A stretch of 64,000 bases of DNA from Fennellomyces sp. T-0311. Taxonomy: Eukaryota; Mucoromycota; Mucoromycetes; Mucorales; Lichtheimiaceae. The translations under genes were made by a program, and so were the position numbers. The DNA is taken from positions 310,001 through 374,000 of the forward strand of contig JALLLT010000037.1 in assembly GCA_025266875.1 (NCBI GenBank), read 5' to 3'. A model generated the notes under the pieces. The model saw only the letters and a list, made by a program, of their open reading frames with translations, had not been told where the DNA came from and made no database searches. This document shows, in pieces, positions 23,649-36,759 of the stretch. Numbering within the stretch: the first letter of the stretch is position 1; each line of letters opens with the position of its first letter.

Positions 23649-24229
23649 GGAAACGACAGTGCAACATGCTGGATATACATATTGCGCAATACTATGGTGT
23701 ATTATATAGCGGGGTGATACTGAACCCTATTGTTAACGGCACAGGAAAAATACTATCGATATTGTAATGATTTAAAATGAAGGCATATGATGCGCTTGGG
23801 TTGTCATTGAAGGTAGGCTTCAACTGGTGTTGAAGTGCTCCGCTACTCTGCATAACAAAAGTTGAAGCAATAAGTTGCTATAGCGACATAACTAGATTTT
23901 GTTTTTATGTTTTAATATTACCATCCGTTCTAGCTTGCGTTCAAATAAGTAAACAGTATACGTGCATGGGTTGAAAACGTGGGCTGATCGTATGCGTATC
24001 GACGGATCCAGAAGTGAAGTGGGGTTAGGACAGTGATTCCGACGGACATATTGGCAACATGCCGTGACTCGTATGTGACCGGACGGATGTTTTGTAGACA
24101 GCCATTGCACCGAGTCAAAGCATCTTTCTTCAAAAAAAAACAACACTGCCTTACCCCCGCAGCCAATCTCGAATTCGGGTCCATTACACCTTTCCAGCTT
24201 CTGCGTATATATAAGTTTACTGTTATAAA
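23649..24229. other. Intergenic, TIM17 promoter
   Basis: No gene recognised. A TATATATAAG box lies at about 24205-24214, close to the TIM17 start, suggesting a very short leader or an alternative upstream start site. Confidence 0.5.
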
Positions 24230-24879
24230 ATGGGTCACGGTTCGGCAGATCATTCCAGAGATCCCTGGTAAGAATGGCGGGGGCTTTCTCAAAGGAAACT
24301 GTTGAGTTTTGACATTTCTAACGCTGTGTTTCCATGGTTAGTCCCTGGGTTATTCTGAATGATTTGGGAGGTGCGTTCGTCATGGGTGCCATCGGTGGTG
24401 GTATCTGGCATTCCGTAAAAGGTGCAAAGAACTCACCAAGAGTAAGTTGTTTGTGCGGCGTATTTTTGATGGACGAGGAATTGTATGCTTATACAAAAGA
24501 ACTTGCCAGGGTGAGCGCATGGTCGGTGCGGTGTCGGCAATGAAGGCACGCGCGCCCGTACTCGGCGGTAACTTTGCAGTATGGGGTGGTTTGTTCTCAA
24601 CATTCGACTGCGGTCTGAAGGGAATAAGACAGAAGGAGGATCCTTGGAATTCGATTCTCTCGGGTGCTCTGACGGGTGGCGTACTGGCAGCGCGAGGAGG
24701 CGCAAAAGCTGCCACAGTATCGGCAGTAGTCGGTGGCGGCTTGCTGGCGCTCATCGAGGGTATCGGTATCGCCATCTCGAGATGGACCGCAGAACAAAAT
24801 AGACCCGTCATGCCTCAAGTAAGTAGCGAGGGAGGGGGGTCATTGTGCGGCGGTGGCTGACGTCTGGACACAGCTTTAG
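24230..24879 (+). CDS. TIM17: Mitochondrial inner membrane translocase subunit Tim17
   Basis: Tim17 is a channel-forming subunit of the TIM23 presequence translocase. Four exons (24230-24267, 24342-24441, 24510-24818, 24874-24879) give 150 aa. Conserved features are the N-terminal [19 protein letters not shown], the glycine-rich first membrane segment ([20 protein letters not shown]), [18 protein letters not shown] with [19 protein letters not shown], and a last helix of Gly/Ala/Ile. These make four hydrophobic segments, as in the family. The last exon holds only a Leu codon and the stop. It is placed because a consensus acceptor with a CTGAC branch site precedes it; otherwise the frame would run on past MPQ. 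It lies tail-to-tail with SIT4. Confidence 0.95.
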
Positions 24880-25186
24880 ATTAATTAACAACATAACCGC
24901 ACTCGATCCGCCCGTTATCATCCTCTACGGTGAACTAAATCAAAAGCTACCCCTTTCTTTATATTTCTGTTACGAAATGTGTACATATTCGCCATCTCTT
25001 TCTGCTAAAGTTAATTTTGGGTTCAACAAAGGTGATAAACGCACAAAAAAAAGAATGTTTGCCTGTTTCTCTGTACACGTCTAGATATCTACATGGTTAT
25101 GACAGTAAGGAAGAATCGACAGCCGAAATCAGGGGGAGAATATATAGATTACAGTAGTAGTAAAGCAACGAAACCAGCGTCTGCTC
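24880..25186. other. Convergent intergenic spacer
   Basis: 307 bp between the stops of TIM17 and SIT4. AT-rich, presumably both 3' untranslated regions. No gene seen. Confidence 0.5.
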
Positions 25187-26555
25187 TCATATGAAGTATT
25201 GCCCGCCCGAACCTCCACCCATGCCCGACCCCAACCCCAGACCTGGTCGGCCAGGTGCAAGCCTGTCCTGATCCGGCACCGCGTTGAAGATCTTGAAGTT
25301 GCGCTCGGAAATATCCTGCGTGTCCTTGACCTCCATGATCGACGCAACGTTGCCGCAGCGGTAGCAGTAATTGGGCGCTGACCACACCGTCACCAGCTCG
25401 TCGTTGGGGAACATGTACTTGTAGCCTTCCTGGACAAGCTGATGCGCGCGCGCCACCAGCGAGAGCCCGTTGATGTGGTTGAACTATCATGCAACTAAAC
25501 TTAGCTTCACGTGGCCACTGTGTGGATCGATACCGTACCTCACTCGTGACCTTGCCACCAAAGAGCCAGCCGGCGCCGCGTGGACTTACGGCCCACGTAT
25601 CGATATCCTCAGGGTCGGACCACATCAGGTCGCAGAAGGATCCTTCGTGCGGAATTTCTTGGGCACGATGGATGGTTCTGATTTGGTCCAAGGCCTTTAC
25701 ATCCGGTGATAGTCCACCATGGACGCAAAGCACCGATCCATCGATGATCTACTCCCGAACAAACGTCAGCTCGCTGTGTCCCTTGAAGTGCATTATTTCG
25801 ACTTACAGCTGCCACTGTCAAGTAGTCAAAGACAGAACAGCAGTACTTCCAGACGTTGGCGCTGCCGTATTTGGCTTGGCACTCGTCTGCGCGGAATGGG
25901 TGAGCAAAAACTGGATGGAGTAATGCCACACGTACCATAAAACCCATACACTTGGGTGATTTGTCTACTTTCATGGTTGCCACGTAACAGCGTAATCTTG
26001 TGAGGATATCTATTTTGGTGCACATCGATCAGCCCGCTGCTTCCAGGATGCACATGCAGAGTGTATGTTACCGTGCTTTCAACACCATGAGCAGTGTAAA
26101 GGTTTCAAGACTGAAATAGCCACGGTCAACGAAATCCCCCTGCATGCTGTATGAGCTATTGTTCCCATAGTAATTGATCGCCCACACACATACCATAAAG
26201 ATATAATTGGTGTCTTCAATATCTCCACCCACTCGAAACAGTTCGAGCAGATCGTAGAATTGTCCTAAGCACCCCATACCGCCCATCTCGTTAGTCAATC
26301 GGCTCATTGGCATGGTAGCAGCATTACGGCTCACCATGAATGTCGCCACACACCGTCACAGGCGATTGAACAGGCTGGATATTGGACTCTTCCATAAGAA
26401 GCTCCTTTACCTGAATGCCCAATATTAGTACCGGAACGGAGAATTTGTAGCACGAGATGCCATCAGCTTACCATTTCACAAAGTTTTTTGATATCATGTT
26501 CGGGAAGGTATTCGCATTTGCGGACTGTCTCCAGCCATTCATCAGGGTTACCCAT
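25187..26555 (-). CDS. SIT4: PP2A-like phosphatase catalytic subunit, Sit4/PP6 class
   Basis: Serine/threonine phosphatase of the PP6 group, acting with SAP subunits in TOR signalling and cell-cycle control. Translation of the minus strand shows consecutive exons covering the whole phosphatase. They start [20 protein letters not shown], then metal-binding [34 protein letters not shown] and [16 protein letters not shown]. The last exon carries the active-site histidine region [15 protein letters not shown] and [16 protein letters not shown]. The [19 protein letters not shown] segment (here [15 protein letters not shown]) separates it from PP2A and PP4. The tail is Gly-rich and ends QYFI instead of the usual DYFL. 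The start at 26553-26555 follows an acceptor, implying a 5' UTR intron. About nine exons; the motif reads GDF where GDY is usual. Confidence 0.93.
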
Positions 26556-27881
26556 CCTGCAAAAGTGCAGCAGATAAGTGAGTAACAAAGGGAGAGCTCA
26601 ACCTGTTTTCGGGTGACCGGTTGAATCTTTTTTAGACCCGCCGCCAAATTTTCGCGACAATTCCTCGCATCCATATGGCTGGTGAAGCTGACATAATACC
26701 CTGAAACGTGCTGCTGCTTTTTTTTCCCAGTGTCAATAGGTCTATACTATACCTGCATGATCTGACAGCAGCCAGACTGGCTGTCATTTACTGCAAGTCC
26801 ACTATCCGCTTTTGCCATCCGAAATAAGAATGGACCATCACTTTCTCACCTTTATTTTTTGCTTCACAGCGCCAAGATACCTATTAGTCATACCATCAGT
26901 TTTCGTGATCATTTTATAGATTCAGTCAGCAGACTTTCCACGCATCCTGTTTAGGCTCATGCTTGTGTGTGCTTTAAATTTATGTCTGTCCAAATGCCAA
27001 CTGGTTATTGTAGTACAAGGTTCCCTCCACTGTTACCTTGTTGCATGGACCAGTAATTGATTGACCGTACTCCAGAACAATATCAGAAGATCCTCAGATG
27101 CGCTAATAAAACTGTAGCTCAGAAGCTGTAGATCATTTAACGCAAAGCAATAGTGGTGGATAACAAATATGTGTGATTGAGACGTACTGGCTACATAGCT
27201 ACCCAGGCCATCTGCATCTGAGAAAAGCTATGTATGACTTTATGAACTTAAGGACATTGGCACGGTTTTTACTTTTTTAGCAAATATGCACGAAGGTCAA
27301 TGAAGACGTGGGATGGTTACTACACATAATTATCCCCATCCCTGTCGGCAGTTCCAGAGCCACCCGGACTCTGCGAATCGACTACGTATGTATAGCAAGC
27401 TTATTCTGAATAACTGGTTCTACTACGTACCAGCATCTTCCCTTCAGTCAGGAAGAAGAGCAAAACATTAAGCAGCTTTACCTTAGCGAGGTGTTGAGAA
27501 GTGATTTCTGGAGCCATTACCTTTGCAGAAGCCAATCTAAGTTACTTTATGGGCAATCCGCTTTACATACAATTCATTGATACTGCTCGACAGATAAAAA
27601 ATTCACTGTTATTAAGGGCTCTTAATGCTCTGTACTTCCAATCCACGGTATGTATGCATGCGTAATTGTTGTGCTGTCATATTATCGGGTGGCACCAGGT
27701 TCAACAAGTATGATGGATACCGGACGTAATGTTTTCATAGAATGCGTGTAGGTATCCGTTGACTGATGAAATTTGGCGCGTCCCGATAAGATTCATCACC
27801 ACTGTCGTCTGTTTTCGAAATATGCACCAACGCACTTTATTACTTGGAATATATATATACGCAATTACTTGGATAGAGTAA
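26556..27881. other. Intergenic, no gene recognised
   Basis: About 1.3 kb. The part next to 26556 holds the SIT4 leader, including the likely 5' UTR intron (26557 to about 26600). The remainder is AT-rich without domain-bearing frames. Confidence 0.45.
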
Positions 27882-29197
27882 TTAAAGCTTGCCGCCTGCA
27901 GTATTGAATCCATAATCTATAGATGTTTTGATAGCTTCATAGGAAGCAACCATTGGCGTAACTAAACAAACAAATGACATCAGCCTCAATCCAAATTTGT
28001 TTTCAAAGGATTCCAACCTGAGACGTAGCGGTTATGAATAGCCCATGCGTCAGTACCCGGCTCGGCATCTTTAAGAAAACCCAGAATACGAAAGTCAGGT
28101 GCAAAGCGAAACACAGTACCACCTTGTTCGTGACCCTCGGCTTCATCACGGACATCCAGTTCAGCCTGGTCTCCAGAATCAACGGATTCTTTGGCCGCAG
28201 CCGGTTTTTTATCCTCCACAGGCTTGAAAAGACTTCCATAGGAACCCTTGTGGAAAGTAGTGAGGTAGACTGGTCGTTTTTCGTTTGACAACGGGACGTT
28301 CACGTTGAACATTCCGTACTCCGGCCATTCATTTGCGTAATACAATCGTCGGATCACATCCGTACCTGTCCAGTTTCGCTGTTAAACTAAATTAAAGCGG
28401 TTTGGAAAAGGCATAGTGTTACCCATTTCAATAGAACATTGGATCTTGTCTTTGCTAAAATCGCGTGAGAAAATGGCAAACGACAGGGCAATTGCCTTTT
28501 GGTTGCATGTTACTGCTTCACTATCCGCCCAATCAGTCGTTTCGCTCGATAAAGGATTAACTGAAAAAAAAACTCACAGAGCAGCGCCAATGGTTCCAGA
28601 TGCAAGAGTAGATACGCTATTGTTTGTATAGTAAGCCAACATCATATTGCGATGAGCTGCATGGAAATAAGACATACGTGGCTGTGTTTCGGCCAAAGTT
28701 TGGACCTGCAATAACCAAATCGAACTTCTCATCCTTGAATATATGATTCAGGGCAATGTTGACACAGGTAGCAGGAGTAGTATTCAACTATTGCGATCGT
28801 CAGATCAAAAAGGTTACTGCATAAAGAGATGGAATATTACCAGCACAAAATCTGACGGACCGCGTCGATGAGGACCAATTTCCCCTGTTTCACGGTGGTA
28901 ATAAGTCGTTTCAATATGCTCCTTGATCATGAATGCCTTGGAGATCCACGACTTTTGAGTATTCGGAAGACACACTCTAGAAACCGACTGTCTCAGTCGT
29001 AACCATAACAACGGCAACAAAGCCTACTTTATGTCCCATCCCAAAGATTCGAGGTGCTCAATGAATGACAGAATGAATGGGGATTCTCTGGCGCTCGGAG
29101 GACCTATTCCCTAATTGAGGATTGTGCGCAGCGTATGCAAGGATTTTAAATTACCATCGTCGTTCGAGATTAGCACTTTCAAGGGTCTTTCGGTCAT
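27882..29197 (-). CDS. SurE-like 5'-nucleotidase/phosphatase
   Basis: SurE-family metal-dependent phosphatases act on nucleoside monophosphates and polyphosphate. Exons from ATG 29195-29197 to TAA 27882-27884 give the fold in order. The first is VLISNDDGPPSARESPF, which carries the paired Asp metal site and the downstream Ser. Next come CLPNTQKSWISKAF, LNTTPATCVNIALNH, LVIAGPNFGRNTATVSTLAS (the GPN motif) and GTIGAALEAV with KAIALSFA. The last exon begins VTPMVASYEAIK. Reading straight through its intron gives a false stop (NPLKTNLD); the donor at 28016-28017 and acceptor at 27962-27963 restore the conserved VSVTPM. It resembles the SurE part of yeast Pby1 but lacks a tubulin-tyrosine-ligase domain here. 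Confidence 0.85.
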
Positions 29198-29529
29198 GTT
29201 TTGGAGCGAGGAAAGGGCCTGACTAACACAGTATTCGGCCGGCTAAAAAATGCTTACACATACGCTCTCGCCGTAAGCCGTGATACGATGGGAGGCTCTC
29301 TCTCTCTTTTCTGTTATCCTTTTCGAGACAGCGGTGTGCATCAAGCAGCGCATGCGACGTCGGTCAAGGGCACAGGCACTTGATTACATTCTACCACATA
29401 TATTTTTCCAAGCAGTTTTAGGTAATAGGGTATAGATATATAGCAAATATAAATAAGAGTAGATTAGGCTTTGCTACAGAAATACGAAGCAACGAGAAGC
29501 TGAAAGGTAAGTAGGCTGCTGTGATTTGT
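29198..29529. other. Spacer between SurE-like gene and YPT6
   Basis: 332 bp, presumably the SurE promoter plus YPT6 3' end (both genes are on the minus strand). A short TC-rich run lies near 29297-29310. No gene seen. Confidence 0.5.
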
Positions 29530-30548
<1,019 letters not shown>

Positions 30549-31241
30549 GGGCTGAGAGGGAAAAGGGAAGAAGGAAAAAACACAAACTCTGGAACCCACG
30601 TACAAAGAGGCGACGACATCTCTCGCCGCGCAGAAGGCATGTACGACGTGACTTTTTGTGCGCCGTCCGACTCGTCACCCTGGTGTCTTGCAGGCCATGG
30701 CAAACTTGTCGTGCTTGCGTAAACAAAGACGTCTGATGAGAATTTGCTGGTGCCATGCATAATATTGATGCATCCAAGTAGGGCATTGCTTGCCCCCGTG
30801 CTCTTGGAGCTTTTTGGAACGCGGGTGCGGGTGCGGAGGCGGAGCGACTCGTCCTCCGGTGAGGGTCGCACATGGGAACAAAAGACGATGATAACGTTCG
30901 CGCACCGCTCAAAATAGCCCAACCTACTGGCGTGTTACAGATATCGTACCTTTTTTCATTCCAGGGTAATTCAGCTCTCTCGCGCCGTGAGACCAGGGTT
31001 TTCCCGCACATATGCACCATGTACGGATATATTCGCAATCGGCACTTTGCTTATCCAATTTGTCCTGCCTGATGATACAGCACGCGGAGTTCGTCCCGCC
31101 GGCATAAAGGAAGCTCGTATAATAACCTGCCCAGCCGCGTCACCCAATTGCTTTATCGTGTCTTGTCAAAAGATCATGTGTTTAATTCAGAATAGTAACT
31201 CAAAAACATCCCTCAGCTATGGAAGACAATGTGTTTCCCGC
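30549..31241. other. Intergenic, YPT6 promoter side
   Basis: About 0.7 kb with a long antisense-type frame (to 31038, minus) rich in Arg, Ser and Pro. It overlaps the YPT6 start and has no domain. I regard it as non-coding. Confidence 0.4.
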
Positions 31242-31886
31242 TTAAGCTTGCTGTGGCGGTTGCTGATCGCCCGTGGTAACGAACCCCTCACTAAGCTGTG
31301 GAGCCGTAATTTTTGTGATCGCATGATCTCCTGGCGCAACATTCACAATAGGGTCTGGTCCACCCTTTTTCTTTGGGTCATTGGGGCCTGGTGTCGCGAG
31401 ATCTACTGCCTTCTTGCCAAGCAACTCATTAGGGCCGCCGCTGGAAGTTCCCTTATTTTTGGCAGGATCGGATGTCGTCTATGATGGAAACCACTCCTTA
31501 ATACTGCAGTCTTCGCACAGGCTGTTGCTCTTAATTACCTTTTGCCCCATATCAAGGTTTAAAACTTTAGCCTTGGTAACGGTAGCGAGAACAGAACCAT
31601 CCGGAGGACCAGTGTTCTTTTGCTGTTTGCGTCGTATCAATCGTCTCTTCATGACCGCACCAATCAATCCTCCTGGCTTATCGGTATTGTTTTCGTTGAA
31701 TGTATTATACTGGACATCGGAAGACTGATGATGATTGTCCGCCTGTTGAACGTTTTTGATTCTTGGCTGCGCAGTAGCGGACGTCCCGACCAAGCCAAGT
31801 ACTTTGTTTTCACTACCTCCCAGAGGATTTAAAGCACTGACTCCGAGTGCAATGTATGCGATGGTAACACCAAACAGCAAGCGCAT
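31242..31886 (-). CDS. Small secreted or surface protein, unknown function
   Basis: The ATG at 31884-31886 opens a clear signal peptide (MRLLFGVTIAYIALGVSA). A polar, basic, low-complexity chain follows with no cysteine pattern after splicing. An in-frame TAG at 31479-31481 would truncate it, but it lies in a 60-nt intron (31479-31538; GTAATT...CATAG, phase 0). Removing it joins LDMGQK to TTSDPAKNKG, and the frame runs to TAA at 31242, 194 aa. A TATA-like stretch lies about 100 bp upstream (near 31985). No homologue recognised; secretion is inferred from the signal peptide alone. Confidence 0.65.
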
Positions 31887-34734
31887 TCTGAAAGTGAATG
31901 GAATGGGTAAACGACTGTAACGGGGTTAGAGGAAAATTAACTCTGATATTCAAAACAAAAACAATCAAGAAAGCTCGAGCGTCATTATATAGTAAGCACT
32001 GGCCCCCTTTATCCACCCCTTCAAATCTTAATCACATGTATTACTTGCAAAAGAAATAGACCATCATGGATGCTCCTAAATGTTATATATCACAGTCATG
32101 CTCCTTATACATACGACATCCATTCCTAACTCACGCGTAAATCAGCATATAGCAGGCCCTTTACATAAAACGTGACAATAACTAAAAGGCCTAATCAATC
32201 ACGTATACAATATTCATCACGACTCCTAGTAAAAAAAAAGTGCGACATATATTCATTACTTTTCCAGGAATCACAAAAGCTGACATTTTTCTTATTTATT
32301 TGTTAAGTGCACAGGTAGAGATCATCTTGCTATCCGAGATCGGCAAATAGATCTTATGTTTGTTGTTTTGCAGGAAGTTTCTACTGCATCGATGCAATCG
32401 GACCCCGTTTTTTGCAACAGTGAGAACTTTGCTTCTTGGCACCTTAAATACGGGCTCAAAAATAAAAATAAACCATTTTATTTCTGTACATAATGTGCAT
32501 CTTGAAGAGGTGGTTATGTAGAGAGCAAAGTTATTGTCTGACTTACACAACATGCTTAGAGTAGGTAAGAATTTAGCTCAACTGGTGTCACCAGCAGATC
32601 TTGCCGAAAGCACGTGCAAGTTATCATACAAGAGGATATTCTTTGCGGCCAATATTTATGTAGAACTGGCGGAATACGGATGTGATATTGTCCATTTTTT
32701 TTTCACAACAGTGGCTGAACTTACTCAGTACCAAATGATACTATGTGGAGCAATCATTCAAGCACTGCTCTCTAAAAACATTGCCGTGTTCAGCAGCTTC
32801 GTTAGCTCATCAATAAACACCGTCAAATAGGGTATTCCATGCTTACTTAGTTTATTGCAAGGGATCCTAGGCGATTCGTGAAGTGTAGAGGATAATGGTA
32901 CAGTCCGACGGAGACAACCAGATACTTATTTTGTATTGCGTAAGTTTTTGCATGCATCAATATAACTGTCCATCGAATGTAAATACCGCAAGGTTGGTAC
33001 ACGGCCAAAAAGAATCGTTGCCATTTCGATATATGCATCGAATACTGTCACCTATTTAATTTTAAAGTCGGTTAAGGATTGCTACGTATAGGCAATCTTA
33101 CGAAACTCAGGCTGCTGAATCTTTATTGCGTGTAACACTACAGTTAATCAAAAATACTCGACTAAAAATATCCATACCACGACATACAAAGCAGCGTAAG
33201 GTGAGAAAAGTAAAGCCAATGCACTGCATTACGGCCGTCAACAAGCTGCCTGCAAAAGATCGATTCCGTCTCGTCGTATTTCTGCCATTAGTATACATAT
33301 ACAGCATAAAAAGGAACAGCTAGACGTAAAAGAATCAAGGACACAACCAAAGAAGGCAAGAAAAAAATGTGCTGTACACTTCCTCGAGCAAATAGAAACG
33401 TGGCAGTACGTACGTAGCAAGAACTCTTCCGTTAAGTTCGAAAGACAGACCTGAGTCTATTGCTTCCTAGGACTTGTTCTCAGTAGGAATAAAACATGTT
33501 TGGTGAAAAGAAAGACACCGATTTATACATTTTGATCTTGTTAAACTTGTCGCCGTATGTACGAATTTACTGTATACCCGTCCTAATGACATACAGTAAG
33601 TATAGTACTGGAAGGTAACCACCTTGAAATAGTTCTACTTTCTTTTTATATCGATGGAACTTCCTTGGTTAGATAAGGCACCAAAGTTGGACTTTGTGGT
33701 TTGGATATGGAGAACACTGGACAAGCTATATATTAAATAGCTTTATCGTCGACAGAGAAAGTAAGTATTTCAGACGACAATCGCAAAACGATCCGGTATT
33801 TGGAAAATGTTGATAAGGATCCTGGTTTATAAGGCCGTGGTTTACGATGCCATGTTTGCGAAACTGAACGAGGATATGCGCGTAAATAGACCAAAGCCAA
33901 TCACTGAGCAAATTCATACAGTTCGGCCGGACCTATAACTACCGAAGGATGTCATGTTAAGTTTGCTTTCGCGAGTTGCAATAAAGACGTTGCGGCTGGT
34001 CTACAAACTAAAAAAAGTGATGGAAACCTAGTTCTGCAGCTCAGAAGTCTTGAAAGATAAATTCCCACGAACTGTGAGCAAGGTAAGAAATGATGGTGAG
34101 TTTATCCAAAAGTTCGGGGGTGGTATGCTTTAATCAGAGCTGCAAGTAAAGGATAATAGAGGGCATTAATATCGGCAGCAGGAGCTAATGGTGCATGTGC
34201 TTATAGATTCACATGTGAGTCTACGTGTTATGGGCTCTCCTTGTGAATCGATATGCTAGGTGTGTGATACTGAAGCATTAATATTGAAGTGTCCGACACT
34301 CCTCTGGAGTGATACGGACTTTACAGTTGACGATTACGGCAAAGGTAACTTGAGACGTCATTTGCGTTTGAATATGTCTTTATATCTAACAAAATAATAC
34401 AGCTTATTGTGGAAGAGACAATAGTGAGCATGGACAATGTTATCGAAAAAAAGAACGACTCGTATTTAAAGGAGCCAAATTCTAAATATCATACCAGTAA
34501 ACTGTAATAATTCCGTCATGGTTGGCGCCAAGTATGAAACGACAAAAAGCTTTGCAATCGCCATGTATGCCCACCGCATCTATCGTACGTATATCTCTTG
34601 GACCCATTAAAAGCAACAATTTGATCATGCAGTATGTAAGCAACTTTAGAATCAATGTCATCGACTGAGATTTATATTTCAAAGGATCATGCCATAGTGA
34701 TGATATGATGATTGTATTTACATGCTTTAGCGGA
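31887..34734. other. Long intergenic stretch, no gene recognised
   Basis: About 2.85 kb of AT-rich DNA between the small secreted protein and the PPR gene. No domain-bearing frame, tRNA or repeat was recognised. Confidence 0.45.
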
Positions 34735-36759
34735 TTAACTATACAACTGGATATATCCTCGTACTTTTGCGTCTATTTGGAGTCTACCGTCGCGATCCAT
34801 TTCGCTCTTTGCTTGGAATTCTCGAACCAAATCCCTGAGCTGACGATGCTGTTGGGCTTTTGAAAGCACATCCATCATGGCACAATACGTGACAGTGGTG
34901 GGAGGGTGCTGACTTTGTTTCATCAATTCAAATATTCGTTCGGCTGCATCTGGCGCGTCAAACATGCCACAAGTATGGATTAAGACGGTATAGGTATAAA
35001 CGTTCGGTTCGATCAACCGGTCCAGCATCTCCCGGTGCGTAGATAATGCGCCACTCAGACCGTTAATTTGTGCCTGAACCTGGAGTAACACGGTATACAG
35101 TGCCGCATCCGCCTTCACACCTGCTGCTCTTGCTTGCGCTGCAATCCGCATCACTGCCTCTCCCATGTTGGGATGTCGCTTCGATTGTCGTTTGAACGCC
35201 TTGAGAACATTGTTGATGATGATGTGATTGGGGGTAACATCGTGTCGTAACATGGACTGAAACCATCGAATCACGCTTCGTACATCGTTACGTTTCGCAA
35301 ACGCATCGATAATTAAGCTGTAGGCGTAAAGGTTCGGCTGGATCTCATACTTTTCTCGCATCATGTGGTAGTACTCGATGGCTGATCGGACATCGCCAGT
35401 CGCTGTATGCACCTTGATCAACTCTGAGAAAGTCGCCGAGTCTGGCATGATTCCCATCTGCGTCAACGACTCAAACATGTACTTTGCCTTGTCAATCTCT
35501 CCTTGATCTGCAAATACATTCAGAGCCGCATTGAATGCATGTATACTTGGCGGTACCCCATCCCGCAATAACCATTCAAATATTTCCAGTGCCTTGGTGT
35601 ACATTTTTTGGTCCCGGTATGTGTTCATTAACGATATATAGGCTGCTTCATCCGGTCCGACAGCCTTGTTCCGTTCTTTCCGTCGTGCTTGTACGCTGAA
35701 CAAGAGCTCTCGAGCTGCTTTGACTGCCTTGAACTCCACTGATCGCCAAACAAGCTCTGCCAGCACGCTCGAAGACATATCCTTGTCCATCTGCATCATC
35801 ATGCCGTGTGCCGCACGCGAGTCATCCGTAGCAAAAAGATGGTATATCTTTGCAATATCCAGAATTTCCGTTGCCGTCAATGTTCGACCATTGTCACTGA
35901 CACCTTCATGAAGTCCGGCTATAAGTTCCAGACGCCAAACCTTCTCTCGGGCATCGAGCTTCAGATCGTCTTGTATCAATGACATGAGCTTGAAAATGGC
36001 GCCACGGGGTATCTCAGCTATGGCATCTGCGTCGTTGGCCATGTCGTAGAAAATCGCCCACGCTGTCCGTCTGTTCTGGCGCTTGATGGCACGCATTAAG
36101 AGTTTGTATGCTGGAATGGGTATCACTTGAGCGCCGGCCATGAACTGGGATCGTGGCATCTCGAATTCTTCTTCCACGTAACTGAGCAACTCGTCAATTT
36201 GTTTCTGTCGATACGCGGATACTTTGCCATGCCCCGACAATGTTTTTGCAAACGTCAACAAAGAGTAGAGTGCAGAACACAGTGGTAGAGGAATATACCG
36301 TTCTCCTTCTCTTGACGCCAGTGTAGTAAACAATGACCACGCGTTTTCGGCTTGCTTGAGTTGAATGCTGCGTTCAAGATTGTCGAAACTGACATGGTGG
36401 CTCAGATTAAAGATGGAAAACGGTCCGCGAAGTTCCCCAGGTGGTTGCACCAGTTCTCGTCGACGTGCAGTCGTTGTGCTACATACTCGTTGTTGTTGCT
36501 GACCGATTTCTGTTGTGGGAACCGCCGCAGTGGCCAATCGACGCGTTGGTGCGATTTGTTGATAGTGGCGTCGGTGGAGCGGGATAGATCGTCGTCGGCA
36601 TTGGGTCGTTAGGGACGTGTCGAAAGCGTGCAGCATGGCTTGTAGGTGGTTATTCCAACAACATGACGGTATCTCTCGTATGGTTTTAGCTCTGCTTGTC
36701 AATTTTGAAGGAAATAGCATGCTGGACGCATCTTTAAGATGCGTCGCCGACCTCCGCAT
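34735..36759 (-). CDS. Mitochondrial pentatricopeptide-repeat (PPR) protein
   Basis: A single-exon gene of 674 codons, unusual in this intron-rich window. The N-terminal 90 residues are Arg/Ser/Thr-rich and nearly lack acids, as in a mitochondrial presequence. From about residue 180 to the end there are helical repeats with the PPR pattern: AAYISLMNTYRDQKMYTKAL, IHAFNAALNVFADQGEIDKA, ATFSELIKVHTATGDVRSAI, YAYSLIIDAFAKRNDVRSVI and YTYTVLIHTCGMFDAPDAAE. Such proteins bind organellar RNA for processing or translation. Several ATGs lie near the start; the one at about 36637 (MLHAFDTSLTTQ) would also leave a presequence. The specific RNA target cannot be told. Confidence 0.88.
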   Translation of the reverse strand: MRRSATHLKDASSMLFPSKLTSRAKTIREIPSCCWNNHLQAMLHAFDTSLTTQCRRRSIPLHRRHYQQIAPTRRLATAAVPTTEIGQQQQRVCSTTTARRRELVQPPGELRGPFSIFNLSHHVSFDNLERSIQLKQAENAWSLFTTLASREGERYIPLPLCSALYSLLTFAKTLSGHGKVSAYRQKQIDELLSYVEEEFEMPRSQFMAGAQVIPIPAYKLLMRAIKRQNRRTAWAIFYDMANDADAIAEIPRGAIFKLMSLIQDDLKLDAREKVWRLELIAGLHEGVSDNGRTLTATEILDIAKIYHLFATDDSRAAHGMMMQMDKDMSSSVLAELVWRSVEFKAVKAARELLFSVQARRKERNKAVGPDEAAYISLMNTYRDQKMYTKALEIFEWLLRDGVPPSIHAFNAALNVFADQGEIDKAKYMFESLTQMGIMPDSATFSELIKVHTATGDVRSAIEYYHMMREKYEIQPNLYAYSLIIDAFAKRNDVRSVIRWFQSMLRHDVTPNHIIINNVLKAFKRQSKRHPNMGEAVMRIAAQARAAGVKADAALYTVLLQVQAQINGLSGALSTHREMLDRLIEPNVYTYTVLIHTCGMFDAPDAAERIFELMKQSQHPPTTVTYCAMMDVLSKAQQHRQLRDLVREFQAKSEMDRDGRLQIDAKVRGYIQLYS

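Noticed and set aside
28016..28020. Stop after NPLKTNLD as the real C-terminus of the SurE-like protein
   Set aside because: A GT donor just before, an AG acceptor 56 nt on, and the conserved VTPMVASYEAIK exon show it is intron read-through.
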